Below, piece by piece: positions 8,575 through 16,508 of a DNA stretch of 64,000 nt; the first letter of the stretch is position 1; every line of letters begins with the position of its first letter. This DNA is from Natrialba asiatica DSM 12278 (GTDB lineage: Archaea > Halobacteriota > Halobacteria > Halobacteriales > Natrialbaceae), in assembly GCF_000337555.1 (NCBI RefSeq), contig NZ_AOIO01000021.1, positions 174,430-238,429 on the forward strand, in the 5' to 3' direction. The position numbers and the translations under genes were made by a program. The notes below the pieces were generated by a model. That model worked only from the letters and a program-made list of their open reading frames with translations, had not been told where the DNA came from and searched no databases.

Positions 8575-9519
8575 ATGCTGCGATCCCTCCTCGCTCGACT
8601 CGGCTCGCTGTCGGCCGTGATGGCCGGCGTCTCGCTGATCACGTACGGGTTCGTGTTTCTCACGCCGGGTGATCCGGCGTATACGATCCTCAGAGAACAA
8701 CGCCAGAGTTCACCCTCGGCCGCGGAAGTTGCGGCCTTTCGCGCGGAGCACGGACTCGACGATCCCTTCCTCGTCCAGTACGGTTCGTGGCTCACCGATG
8801 CCGTACAGGGCGATTTAGGTACCTCGTATCTGCAGTCCGAACCCGTCACCTCACTGGTGCTCGCACAGCTTCCGAACACGCTCGAACTCGCGCTGGCGGC
8901 GACGGCCGTTTCGGTGCTACTCGCCGTTCCGATGGGCGTGGTAAGCGCCGTCCACCGCGGTACCTGGATCGATCGAGCGAGCCAGATCGCCGCGTTGGTC
9001 GGTATCTCGATGCCGAACTTCTGGCTCGGGTACCTGCTCATTCTCGTTTGCTCGCTGTGGCTCGGCCTGACGCCGGTCAGCGGCGCTGGAACGCTCGGAC
9101 AGCTCGTCCTCCCGGCGCTCACGCTCGGCACCGGGATGGCGGCGATCGTCACGCGTCTCGTCCGCGCATCGATGCTCGAGGTACTCGACGCCGACTACGT
9201 CGATACCGCGCGGTCGAAAGGCGTCCGCGAACGGCTCGTGGTGTACAAACACGCGCTCCGGAACGCTCTCGTGCCGGTCGTGACGATCGTGGGCCTCCAG
9301 TTCGGGACCGTCATCAACGGTGCCGTGGTCGTCGAAGCCGTCTTTCAACGACCGGGTCTCGGAACGCTGCTCGTCGATGCCGTCTTCGCCAGAGATTATC
9401 CGATCGTGCAGGGGGTCGTCCTGCTCACGACGTTCGCGTTCGTCGTGACCAATCAGCTCGTCGATCTCGCGTACGTCGCCCTCGATCCACGCATCGAGCA
9501 CAGAGGTGAGCGACCGTGA
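8575..9519 (+). CDS. nikB: NikB/DppB-type ABC transporter permease
   Basis: A 314-residue permease of the peptide/nickel (BPD_transp_1) family, matching E. coli NikB in length. It has an N-terminal membrane helix (about 8-30), a large external loop, and five more helices. The EAA-type coupling loop that contacts the ATPase is seen as DYVDTARSKGVRERLVVYKH (about 203-222). The ATG at 8575 begins MLRSLLARLG, right before the first helix, which is typical of the family; an upstream in-frame extension has no matching feature. Its TGA overlaps the GTG of the next permease (GTGA), indicating translational coupling. Nickel rather than peptide as substrate is inferred from nikR next door. Confidence 0.88.
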   Translation: MLRSLLARLGSLSAVMAGVSLITYGFVFLTPGDPAYTILREQRQSSPSAAEVAAFRAEHGLDDPFLVQYGSWLTDAVQGDLGTSYLQSEPVTSLVLAQLPNTLELALAATAVSVLLAVPMGVVSAVHRGTWIDRASQIAALVGISMPNFWLGYLLILVCSLWLGLTPVSGAGTLGQLVLPALTLGTGMAAIVTRLVRASMLEVLDADYVDTARSKGVRERLVVYKHALRNALVPVVTIVGLQFGTVINGAVVVEAVFQRPGLGTLLVDAVFARDYPIVQGVVLLTTFAFVVTNQLVDLAYVALDPRIEHRGERP

Positions 9520-10424
9520 GTAAATCGACTCCTGAACTCGTCCCGTCGAACGTTGGCCTCGGTGGGCTGTGCCGACGGTACCGGCGGTTCGCCCTGCAAA
9601 CGAATACCGCAATCCGCCTTGGAGGCGGGGTTATCTGGCTGCTCGTCCTCGTTGCCCTCGTCGGTCCAGTGGTGTCGCCGTACGATCCGACGACGCAGGT
9701 GCTCGAGATGCGACTGCGGGGCCCGTCGCTCGCCCATCCGCTCGGTACCGACGCACTCGGTCGCGACGTCGCGACCCGACTCGCATACGGGGCCCGTGTT
9801 TCGCTGGCACTCGCGCTCGCGGCGACGCTCGTCAGACTCGTCCTCGGGACGGCGGTCGGCCTGCTCGCCGCCACGGGTGGCCGACTCGTCGACGTACTGT
9901 TAATGAGACTCGTCGACGTCCAACTCGCGTTCCCCGGTCTCGTGCTCGCGCTCGTGATCGCCGGCGTCCTCGGACCGAGCCTGCGAAACGTCGTCATTGC
10001 GCTGTCGATCGTCGGCTGGGCGTCGTACGCACGGGTCGTGAGGGGAACGGTCCTCTCCATCAAAGCGCGGCCGTTCGTTCAGTCCGCGACGCTCTACGGG
10101 ACGCCGTGGCACCGACTGGTCAAACGCCATCTCCTTCCCCACGTCGTCAACCCCGTGATCGTCCTCGCAACACTCAACCTCGGAACGGTCGTCCTCGCGG
10201 CTGCCGGGCTCTCCTACCTCGGACTGGGTGCACAGCCACCGACGGCCGAGTGGGGGTCGATGATCGCCGACGGGCGAAACTACATGCGATCGGCCCCGTG
10301 GCTCGTCACCGCTCCCGGCGTCGCAATCATGGCGACCGTCATCGGCTTCAATCTCCTCGGCGACGGATTGCGAGACCGGTTGGACCCCGATCACCTGAAC
10401 GACCGACAACGGAGGCGGACCTGA
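9516..10424 (+). CDS. nikC: NikC/DppC-type ABC transporter permease
   Basis: A 302-residue second permease of the peptide/nickel family. It has the OppC-type N-terminal helix (about 35-57), followed by the conserved HPLGTDALGRDVATRLAYGAR segment (about 75-95) and five further helices. The EAA coupling loop lies near residues 185-205 (FVQSATLYGTPWHRLVKRH), and LSYLGLGAQPPTAEWG near 232-247 is another family signature. It starts at a GTG overlapping the stop of nikB and ends 2 bases before the ATPase gene. It would form the membrane channel as a heterodimer with NikB. Confidence 0.88.
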   Translation: MSKSTPELVPSNVGLGGLCRRYRRFALQTNTAIRLGGGVIWLLVLVALVGPVVSPYDPTTQVLEMRLRGPSLAHPLGTDALGRDVATRLAYGARVSLALALAATLVRLVLGTAVGLLAATGGRLVDVLLMRLVDVQLAFPGLVLALVIAGVLGPSLRNVVIALSIVGWASYARVVRGTVLSIKARPFVQSATLYGTPWHRLVKRHLLPHVVNPVIVLATLNLGTVVLAAAGLSYLGLGAQPPTAEWGSMIADGRNYMRSAPWLVTAPGVAIMATVIGFNLLGDGLRDRLDPDHLNDRQRRRT

Positions 10425-10426
10425 CG

Positions 10427-12754
10427 ATGGGTGGTCCGCTCGAAATCGACGATCTCCACGTTCGCTTTCGCACCCAGTCCGACACGGTGCACGCCGTCAA
10501 CGGCGCGTCGTTCGAGATCGCCCCCGGCGAAATCGTCGGTCTGGTCGGCGAAAGCGGCTGCGGCAAGTCGGTCACCGCCCGATCGATCGTCCGCCTCGAA
10601 TCCCCGGGCGAGATCGTCGACGGACGCATTCGCTACGACGGCCGGGACCTGACGACGGCCGACGACCGGACGCTCCGACGGCTCCGCGGCCAAGAACTCG
10701 CGATGGTCTTCCAGGACCCGTCGACGACGCTGAATCCGGTTTACCCGATCGGCGAGCAGATCGCCGAGGCCCTTCGAGTTCACCGCGAGCCGGACGAGCA
10801 GCCGTTTTTCAAAGAACTCGCACGCGGGGCGAGTGCGCGGCTCCGATCGACGAGCGTGCGCTCGACCGTCCTCGAACTCATGGAGTCCGTCGGGATTCCA
10901 CAGCCCGATCGGCGAGTCGACGACTATCCCCACCAGTTCAGCGGCGGGATGCGTCAACGGGCGATGCTCGCGATCGCGCTCGCTCGGCGGCCGTCCGTCC
11001 TGATCGCCGACGAGCCGACGACGGCCCTGGATACGACGACGCAGGCGGCGATCCTCGACCGTTTGGCCGAACTCAACGACGAACGGGGGATGGGAATGCT
11101 GGTGATCAGCCACGACTTCGATGTCGTCTCGGCGCTGTGTGACCGGATCGTCGTTATGTACGACGGGGTCGTCGTCGAACGGGGGCCGGCCGCCGAACTC
11201 CGATCGGATCCTGCACACCCCTACACGAAGGCGTTGCTCGGGTGTCTACCGCGTCGCACCGAGCCCCGGTCGCGGCTCCCGACGGTCGCGGGGACGCCGC
11301 CGGACGGAGCCGCGTCATCGGGGTGTGCGTTCGCCGATCGGTGCCCGTTCGCGACCCCCGATTGTCGGACATCGGCGCCGCCGACGGTTGCGGTCGGGTC
11401 GGACCGAACGGTTCGGTGTGACGTGCCGGCTGCCCGCGACGCACCGGTCGAGGCGGTGCGGACCCCCCGTCCGGACACCCGGAGCGACACGCAACGCGAC
11501 GCGCCGTCGATGGCCGTCGACGGCGGCACGGATACAGCCGCGGCTGCGGCGGCTGCTCCGGGCAGCGATCCCGAGCGAGATCCAGACAGCAACCCGGGGC
11601 CGGGACCAGAACACGCGGCCGAGCCGATCGTCGAACTCGAAGGCGTCACGAAATCATTCCGGCGGTCGGACGCGCTCCTCGATCGACTCCTCGGAACCGA
11701 CGACCGAGTGCCGGCCGTTACCGGCGTGTCCGTCGACCTTCGACCGGGAGAAACCGTCGGCCTCGTCGGCGAGAGCGGCTGTGGAAAGTCGACGCTCGCC
11801 CGCCTGGTCGCCGGCCTCGAAACGCCGGACGACGGAACGGTCAGCCTCCGCGGCCAGCAGGTCGGCGGCGTCGACGCGCGGACGAGTTCACAACTGGCCG
11901 AGATCGACGTCGTGTTTCAGCACCCGGGTGCGAGTCTCAATCCGAAACGGACGGTAGCGCAGTCGATCGCCGAACCGCTCTTCGAAGCGGGGTGGGCGGA
12001 GCCGCGGCGGGAAGATCGCGTCGCGACGGTGCTCTCGCTGGTCGGGCTCTCGCCCGCTGCCGCCGAGCGGTACCCGCGACAGCTCTCGGGCGGCCAGCGT
12101 CAACGCGTCGCGATCGCTCGCGCGGTCGCGCTGGAGCCGTCCGTGCTCGTCTTGGACGAGCCGACGGCCGCACTCGACGTGTCGACGCAGGCGACGATCC
12201 TGAATTTGCTCGCCGACCTGCAGGACGAACTCGACCTCGCGTATCTGTTCGTCTCGCACGATCTCGACGTCGTTCGCCACATCGCGGATCGGGTCGCGGT
12301 GATGTACTGCGGTGAACTCGTCGAGGTGGGGCCGGGTCGCTCGACGCTCTCGAATCCGACGCATCCGTACACGCAAACGATGCTGGACGCGATTCCGGAC
12401 GGTCGTTCGGGAGCCGACGGTGGGTCGCGGTCGGCCACGGGGTCGGGCAGCGATGCGCTCGCGGGTGCCCCTCCGAGTCCCGCCGCGCCGCCCGCGGGTT
12501 GTGCTTTCCACCCCCGCTGTCCGGCCGCCACCGAGGAGTGTTCGCGAACTGAGCCGACGTTCGAGGCCGTCGGCGACGCGCGTTCGCGGTGTCTGTACGC
12601 TCCGGAGTGGAGGGACGATGCGGACCGCCGGGAGACCGGTACGGACGATTCGCGAGCGAGCATGGACCGCCCGGGAAACGGCGAGGGAGAACCGTTTCCG
12701 GACGGTAACGCCGAAGAATCGATCGAGACCACCGACGATACCGACACGCAATGA
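10427..12754 (+). CDS. Fused NikD-NikE / OppD-OppF ABC ATPase
   Basis: A 775-residue protein made of two complete peptide/nickel ABC ATPases in one chain. The first half has Walker A GESGCGKS (41-48), signature FSGGMRQRA, Walker B VLIADEPTTALD and a C-terminal oligopeptide-transporter extension with the cysteine motif CAFADRCPFATPDC. A low-complexity linker (about 345-402, Ala/Asp/Pro-rich) leads to the second half. That half has Walker A GESGCGKST (about 447-455), signature LSGGQRQRV, Walker B VLVLDEPTAALD and the matching cysteine motif CAFHPRCPAATEEC. In E. coli these are separate proteins, so this fusion fixes a 1:1 stoichiometry. It overlaps the lipoprotein gene by ATGA. An acidic tail of about 50 residues follows the last motif. 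Confidence 0.92.
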   Translation: MGGPLEIDDLHVRFRTQSDTVHAVNGASFEIAPGEIVGLVGESGCGKSVTARSIVRLESPGEIVDGRIRYDGRDLTTADDRTLRRLRGQELAMVFQDPSTTLNPVYPIGEQIAEALRVHREPDEQPFFKELARGASARLRSTSVRSTVLELMESVGIPQPDRRVDDYPHQFSGGMRQRAMLAIALARRPSVLIADEPTTALDTTTQAAILDRLAELNDERGMGMLVISHDFDVVSALCDRIVVMYDGVVVERGPAAELRSDPAHPYTKALLGCLPRRTEPRSRLPTVAGTPPDGAASSGCAFADRCPFATPDCRTSAPPTVAVGSDRTVRCDVPAARDAPVEAVRTPRPDTRSDTQRDAPSMAVDGGTDTAAAAAAAPGSDPERDPDSNPGPGPEHAAEPIVELEGVTKSFRRSDALLDRLLGTDDRVPAVTGVSVDLRPGETVGLVGESGCGKSTLARLVAGLETPDDGTVSLRGQQVGGVDARTSSQLAEIDVVFQHPGASLNPKRTVAQSIAEPLFEAGWAEPRREDRVATVLSLVGLSPAAAERYPRQLSGGQRQRVAIARAVALEPSVLVLDEPTAALDVSTQATILNLLADLQDELDLAYLFVSHDLDVVRHIADRVAVMYCGELVEVGPGRSTLSNPTHPYTQTMLDAIPDGRSGADGGSRSATGSGSDALAGAPPSPAAPPAGCAFHPRCPAATEECSRTEPTFEAVGDARSRCLYAPEWRDDADRRETGTDDSRASMDRPGNGEGEPFPDGNAEESIETTDDTDTQ

Positions 12755-14295
12755 CAGACGAGAGACGACGCACGATGGATCGGCGAACCGCACTGCAAAC
12801 GACGCTCGGAACCGCGGCGCTCGCCGTTTCGGGGTGTCTGGCGAACGATGAAAACGGGGCTGACTTCCGGATCGGTAGCCCCTGGAAACCGAACCGGGAT
12901 CCGCTCGACGGTGGCAGCACGATCCGCCGGCTCGGGATCACCGAGGGACTGGTCGGCGTCGATTACGACGCGTCGCCCGCGCCCGAACTGGCGACCGACT
13001 GGGAGCGACGCAGCGACCGGGAGTGGGAGTTCACGCTTCGAGAGGACGTTACGTTTCACGACGGAGAGGCGTTCGACGCGACGGCCGCCGTCGACTCGCT
13101 CACCCGAACCGTCGACGCGCCCGCATTCGAGGACGTTCCGATCGACGCCGTCGAGGCGGTCGACGAGACGACCGTCGCCGTCACAACCGAAACGCCGTTC
13201 GCGCCGTTGCCGGCTCACCTCTCGCGCAACGAGGCGGTGATCCTCAGCCCCCGCGCCGTCGACGACGACGGGTCGGTCACCGAGACGATCGGTACCGGAC
13301 CGTTCGCCGTCGAATCGTTCAACCCCAACACCGAGATCCTGACCGCCCGCAACGACGACTACTACGGACAGGTTCCGGCCCTCGAGTCGGTTCGCTACGA
13401 GGTCGTCGACGACGATCAGACGCGCCGGATGAAACTCGAGAACGGTGAACTCGAGATGGCGCGAATCCTTCCGCACGAAACGGTCGACGCGCTCGAATCG
13501 ACCGGCGGGATCGACGTCTACACGCCACCGGTTCCGCGAATCCGATTCCTCGCGTTCGATACGGATTCGGAACCGTTCGACGACCGACGAGTTCGGCGGG
13601 CCGCGTCCCTCGCGATAGACAGGCAGACGATCACCGAGTCGCTCCTCGACGGACTCGTCGATCCCGCCGTCGGGCCGTTTTCGCCGTCGATCACCGAGTG
13701 GGCGAATCCGGATCTGGAGTCCAATCCCTACGATCCGGACCAGGTCCGGACACTGCTCGACGACGCCGGGTGGACCGGAACCGCCGGCGAGACAAGGACG
13801 CGCGACGGCGTCGAACTGTCCGTCGAGTTTCTCACCTTCGACGCCAGAAGCCTTCCCCTGATCGCCGAGGTGATGCAAGATCACCTCGCTGCGGTCGGCA
13901 TCAGCGTCGACGTGCGAACGCTCGAGTACAGCGCGATGATCGACCGGGTCAATCAGCGGTCGTTCGACGCCTACTTCACGTCGTGGGGAACGCTCTGGTA
14001 CCCCGATCCGGACCGACTCGCGGAGCTGTACCACTCGACGGCCGCGTCGATACCCCACGGCTACGGGAACGACCGCGTCGATACGCTGCTCGAAGACGCA
14101 CGAGAACTCGACGAGCGCGCGGCGCGACTGGAACGCTATCACGAGGTCCAGTCGATCGTCGTCGAAGACGCGCCGATCGCCGTCGTGACCGACTACACGA
14201 ACGTCATCGCGACCGCGGACGATGTCCGCGGCTACGAGCCCCACCCAACGGAATCACACTACGGACTCGAGGCGATTTCGATGGACGGCGAGTGA
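12751..14295 (+). CDS. nikA: NikA/DppA-type substrate-binding lipoprotein
   Basis: A 514-residue extracellular solute-binding protein (SBP_bac_5 family). The N-terminus carries a Tat-like DRRTALQ motif, a hydrophobic stretch, and the lipobox AVSGC with the lipidated cysteine at 29, so the mature protein is anchored outside the membrane. Family landmarks follow: ATDWERRSDREWEFTLREDV, a TFHDGEAFDA element, and RRAASLAIDRQTI in the second lobe. It is the last gene of the nikB-nikC-ATPase-lipoprotein operon and overlaps the ATPase stop. The family includes NikA as well as dipeptide and heme binders. The nickel assignment rests on nikR and the gene order. Confidence 0.87.
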   Translation: MTDERRRTMDRRTALQTTLGTAALAVSGCLANDENGADFRIGSPWKPNRDPLDGGSTIRRLGITEGLVGVDYDASPAPELATDWERRSDREWEFTLREDVTFHDGEAFDATAAVDSLTRTVDAPAFEDVPIDAVEAVDETTVAVTTETPFAPLPAHLSRNEAVILSPRAVDDDGSVTETIGTGPFAVESFNPNTEILTARNDDYYGQVPALESVRYEVVDDDQTRRMKLENGELEMARILPHETVDALESTGGIDVYTPPVPRIRFLAFDTDSEPFDDRRVRRAASLAIDRQTITESLLDGLVDPAVGPFSPSITEWANPDLESNPYDPDQVRTLLDDAGWTGTAGETRTRDGVELSVEFLTFDARSLPLIAEVMQDHLAAVGISVDVRTLEYSAMIDRVNQRSFDAYFTSWGTLWYPDPDRLAELYHSTAASIPHGYGNDRVDTLLEDARELDERAARLERYHEVQSIVVEDAPIAVVTDYTNVIATADDVRGYEPHPTESHYGLEAISMDGE

Positions 14296-14359
14296 ACGCG
14301 GGGCATTCGCCTCGCTACTTCTGTAACCGGGCGGTCGCCCGCCGGATTCGACGGCCCCG

Positions 14360-15060
14360 CTACTCGGGGACGTCGACAACCACGAGATACAGTTCCTGCT
14401 CCGGCTCTTCCCCCCAGAGCACCGGCTCCGACAACGATTCGCACTCGACGGCGTCGAATCCCGCCTCCCTGAGAAACGCGGCCAACTCCGCGGGCGGACG
14501 GCCGTCGTACAGCGGCAGGTCGTCGGTGAACTCGTGGAGAACCCCACCGACGACCGTATTCGACCACGTCGTCGCGTCTTCAGCGACCGACTCACCGACG
14601 CCATCCGGACGGAGATGTAGGAGAACCGACGTCTCGAGTTCACCGGCGTGTCCGACGTGGTCGTCGATCGCATCCGTCTCGGTCACCTCCCGAGCCAGGT
14701 GTCAGAGCGTCTCGCCGTTTCCGCCGTGTTCGTTGACGAACACGACCGTGTCGAGGCTCGAACAGGAACTCGACAGCGAGTCGACGATGTCGCGGGCGTA
14801 GCGGCGAAGCGTCTCCGGCGAGATCGACAGGGTTCCGGGAAAGCGGCCGTGGTAGGGCGCGATTCCGACGGGAATCGGCGAGAGCACGACCGACGTGCCG
14901 TCCCACTCTCGGTCGGCCGCAGCGGCGATCAACGGGCGATGATCGTATCGGTTCCGACCGGTGCGTGCGGACCGCGTTGCTCCGTGCTGCCGACGGGAAC
15001 GAGTGCCGTCGTCGGTGCTTCGTCTTCGATCTCCGGCCACGAACTCGTCTCTAGGTGCAT
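14360..15060 (-). pseudogene. Decayed creatininase-family gene fused to a methyltransferase C-terminus
   Basis: The reading starts at an ATG at 15060 (MHLETSSWPEIEDE) with the creatininase/MftE-family N-terminus, including VPVGSTEQRGPHAPVGTDT. A frameshift near 14930-14940 breaks the GTDTIIAR/LIAAAADRE helix. In the new frame the VVFVNEHGGNGETL metal-site motif appears, followed by an in-frame TGA at 14702-14704. Reading through this gives HAGELETS, the second creatininase metal motif. After VVGGVLHEF the homology switches: the last 53 residues (from DDLPLYDGRPPAELAAFL) match the C-terminus of the adjacent methyltransferase at 15113-15793. The locus thus has a frameshift, a nonsense codon and a chimeric 3' end, so no creatininase should be made. 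Confidence 0.85.
14472..14525 (-). repeat. 54-bp near-identical copy of the neighbouring methyltransferase gene
   Basis: This stretch matches 15225-15278 on the same strand, with mismatches seen only at 14474 and 14501. It lies exactly where the creatininase homology ends, marking the join of the chimera. Beyond it toward 14360 the similarity to the methyltransferase continues at a clearly lower level. Confidence 0.8.
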
Positions 15061-15112
15061 TGGTCTAGTTCGTTGAACTGCAATCGCGATCCGAGCGACG
15101 GTTCGCGCCCGC

Positions 15113-15793
15113 TCACCGTGGAACGGTACCGACCGCGATGTACTGGTCGTAGTCCGGTTCGTCGCCCCAGAGCACCGAATCCATCAGCGGTTCGTACTCG
15201 ACGGCCTCGAGTCTGTGCTCCGTGAGGAACGCGGCCAACTCCGCGGGCGGACGACCGTCGTACAGCGGCAGGTCGTCGTGAATCGTCTCGTAGCCCTCGA
15301 ACGGTTCCGGGAAGTCCCAGTGACCCTCGATGAGCGCGATGCGGCCGCCGGGGCGGACGACTCGCTTCCATTCCCGGATCGCGCTCGCGGGCGTCGGAAG
15401 CGTCCAGATGAGATGCCGGCCGATCACGAGATCGAACTCGTCCTCGGGTTCGTCCAGATCTTCCGCATCACCCGTATAGAACTCGGGTGACACCTCGGCC
15501 TGACGGGCTTTCTCTTGTGCCCGAGCGAGCATGTCTGCCGAAACATCGACTCCCGTCACGTCGTGGCCGAGTTCGGCGAGCAGTAACGAGATGACGCCCG
15601 TCCCGCAGCCGAGATCGAGTATCTGCTGTGGCGGGTCACCCGTCCACGTGCGCAGAACCGAGAGCCACGCCTCGCGTTGCTCGGTGTCGTGGATGGCGTG
15701 GTGGCTGTCGTCGTCGTACGTCTCCGCGCGATCGTTCCAGTACGTTTGGACGTGCGCTTTGATATCCTCCGCGGACGGGTCGGAGTCGGGCAT
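15113..15793 (-). CDS. Class I SAM-dependent methyltransferase
   Basis: A 226-residue methyltransferase with N-terminal YWNDRAETYDDDSHH typical of the UbiE/Methyltransf_11 group. It has the SAM motif ILDLGCGTG (about 58-66), an acidic loop VTGVDVSADMLARA, and LVIGRHLIWTLP before the post-motif. The last third (LPLYDGRPPAELAAFL onward) is shared with the chimeric pseudogene downstream. The neighbourhood suggests that a creatininase and two related methyltransferases once formed a minus-strand cluster. Its substrate is unknown. The start at 15793 follows a GC-rich 5' region; a promoter may lie in the AT-rich block near 16045-16075. Confidence 0.85.
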   Translation of the reverse strand: MPDSDPSAEDIKAHVQTYWNDRAETYDDDSHHAIHDTEQREAWLSVLRTWTGDPPQQILDLGCGTGVISLLLAELGHDVTGVDVSADMLARAQEKARQAEVSPEFYTGDAEDLDEPEDEFDLVIGRHLIWTLPTPASAIREWKRVVRPGGRIALIEGHWDFPEPFEGYETIHDDLPLYDGRPPAELAAFLTEHRLEAVEYEPLMDSVLWGDEPDYDQYIAVGTVPR

Positions 15794-16508
15794 TATCTGA
15801 CACCCCGGATTCGCTCGGTAGACGGCCCGCCGCGAGTTCCGCGCGAGAGCGACAGCGCGAGACTGGCGTCTGCGCTCCGTCGAGTCTCGGCTCCGTCGGC
15901 CCCGGCGTCGGGACTGCCGCGTCTGCCGCCGGGTCTCACCGCGATACCAGTCCTCCGAGACGCAGCGGCGTCGTCCGTTCGCGCGTTCTGGCGGTCGTCT
16001 CCCGACCGATTCCGTCCGCCGTTGTCGCCCGTCGCCGTTCGAGGCATATGTTATTAATATTGGGGAACAGGCTATTTATAATTTCGTGTCCGGCGGCTGG
16101 ATGCCGTCTCACCGGTCGGTGCCACCGGGTGCTGCTACGCGCGCTCTCGGAACCGTCGCCGCATCGTCCAGCGGGCCGATGGATTCGCTCGTTTCGACCT
16201 CGCCGCTCGGCCGTCGGTCCGGAACTAGTATTCTATCTAATATTATAGTACATCTTAACTTTGAATATCGGTTTCCGAAGTTTATAAATGAATATAAGAA
16301 ACATTGAGGAAGATACTAACATCAGTTGTAGTAAATACTGTCCCATATTGGCCGAATAGCGACGCTGCAAACCAGAGTACCGATTCACCTGCACGATTCG
16401 ACCGGTTCCTTTCGTCCGGTATCGTCGATAACTATCATCGAAAACGATGTATATGGCCGGCTGAGACCCTGCAAGGATTTTTTACCGTTCAACTCACACC
16501 CCTATGAT
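15794..16508. other. 715-bp intergenic region with an AT-rich block
   Basis: The region 15794-16040 is GC-rich with no convincing protein; an open frame there is arginine-rich and low in complexity. AT-rich patches at about 16043-16085 and 16225-16345 stand out against the surrounding DNA. They include TATTAATATT on one side and TTTATAAATGAATATAAG on the other. They may contain the divergent promoter for the methyltransferase and an upstream control site for PEP carboxylase, or be a remnant of a mobile element. I see no transposase remnant or clear terminal inverted repeats. Confidence 0.5.
16477..16484 (+). promoter_or_regulatory. TATA element of PEP carboxylase
   Basis: ATTTTTTA is centred about 28 bases before the ATG at 16509, the haloarchaeal spacing for a leaderless transcript. 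This supports choosing 16509 as the translation start. Confidence 0.6.

Noticed and set aside
14254-14673. Minus-strand frame of 139 residues over the pseudogene
   Set aside because: It is in a different frame from the creatininase/methyltransferase homology and is Arg/Ser-rich. It is a shadow.
15793-16047. 84-residue frame overlapping the methyltransferase start by TAATG
   Set aside because: It is arginine/glycine-rich and low in complexity, and its ATG lies inside an AT-rich promoter block. It is probably 5' non-coding sequence.
16086-16307. Frame ending in an AT-rich, Lys/Tyr-rich tail
   Set aside because: The tail comes from AT-rich control DNA, and there is no protein-family signal.
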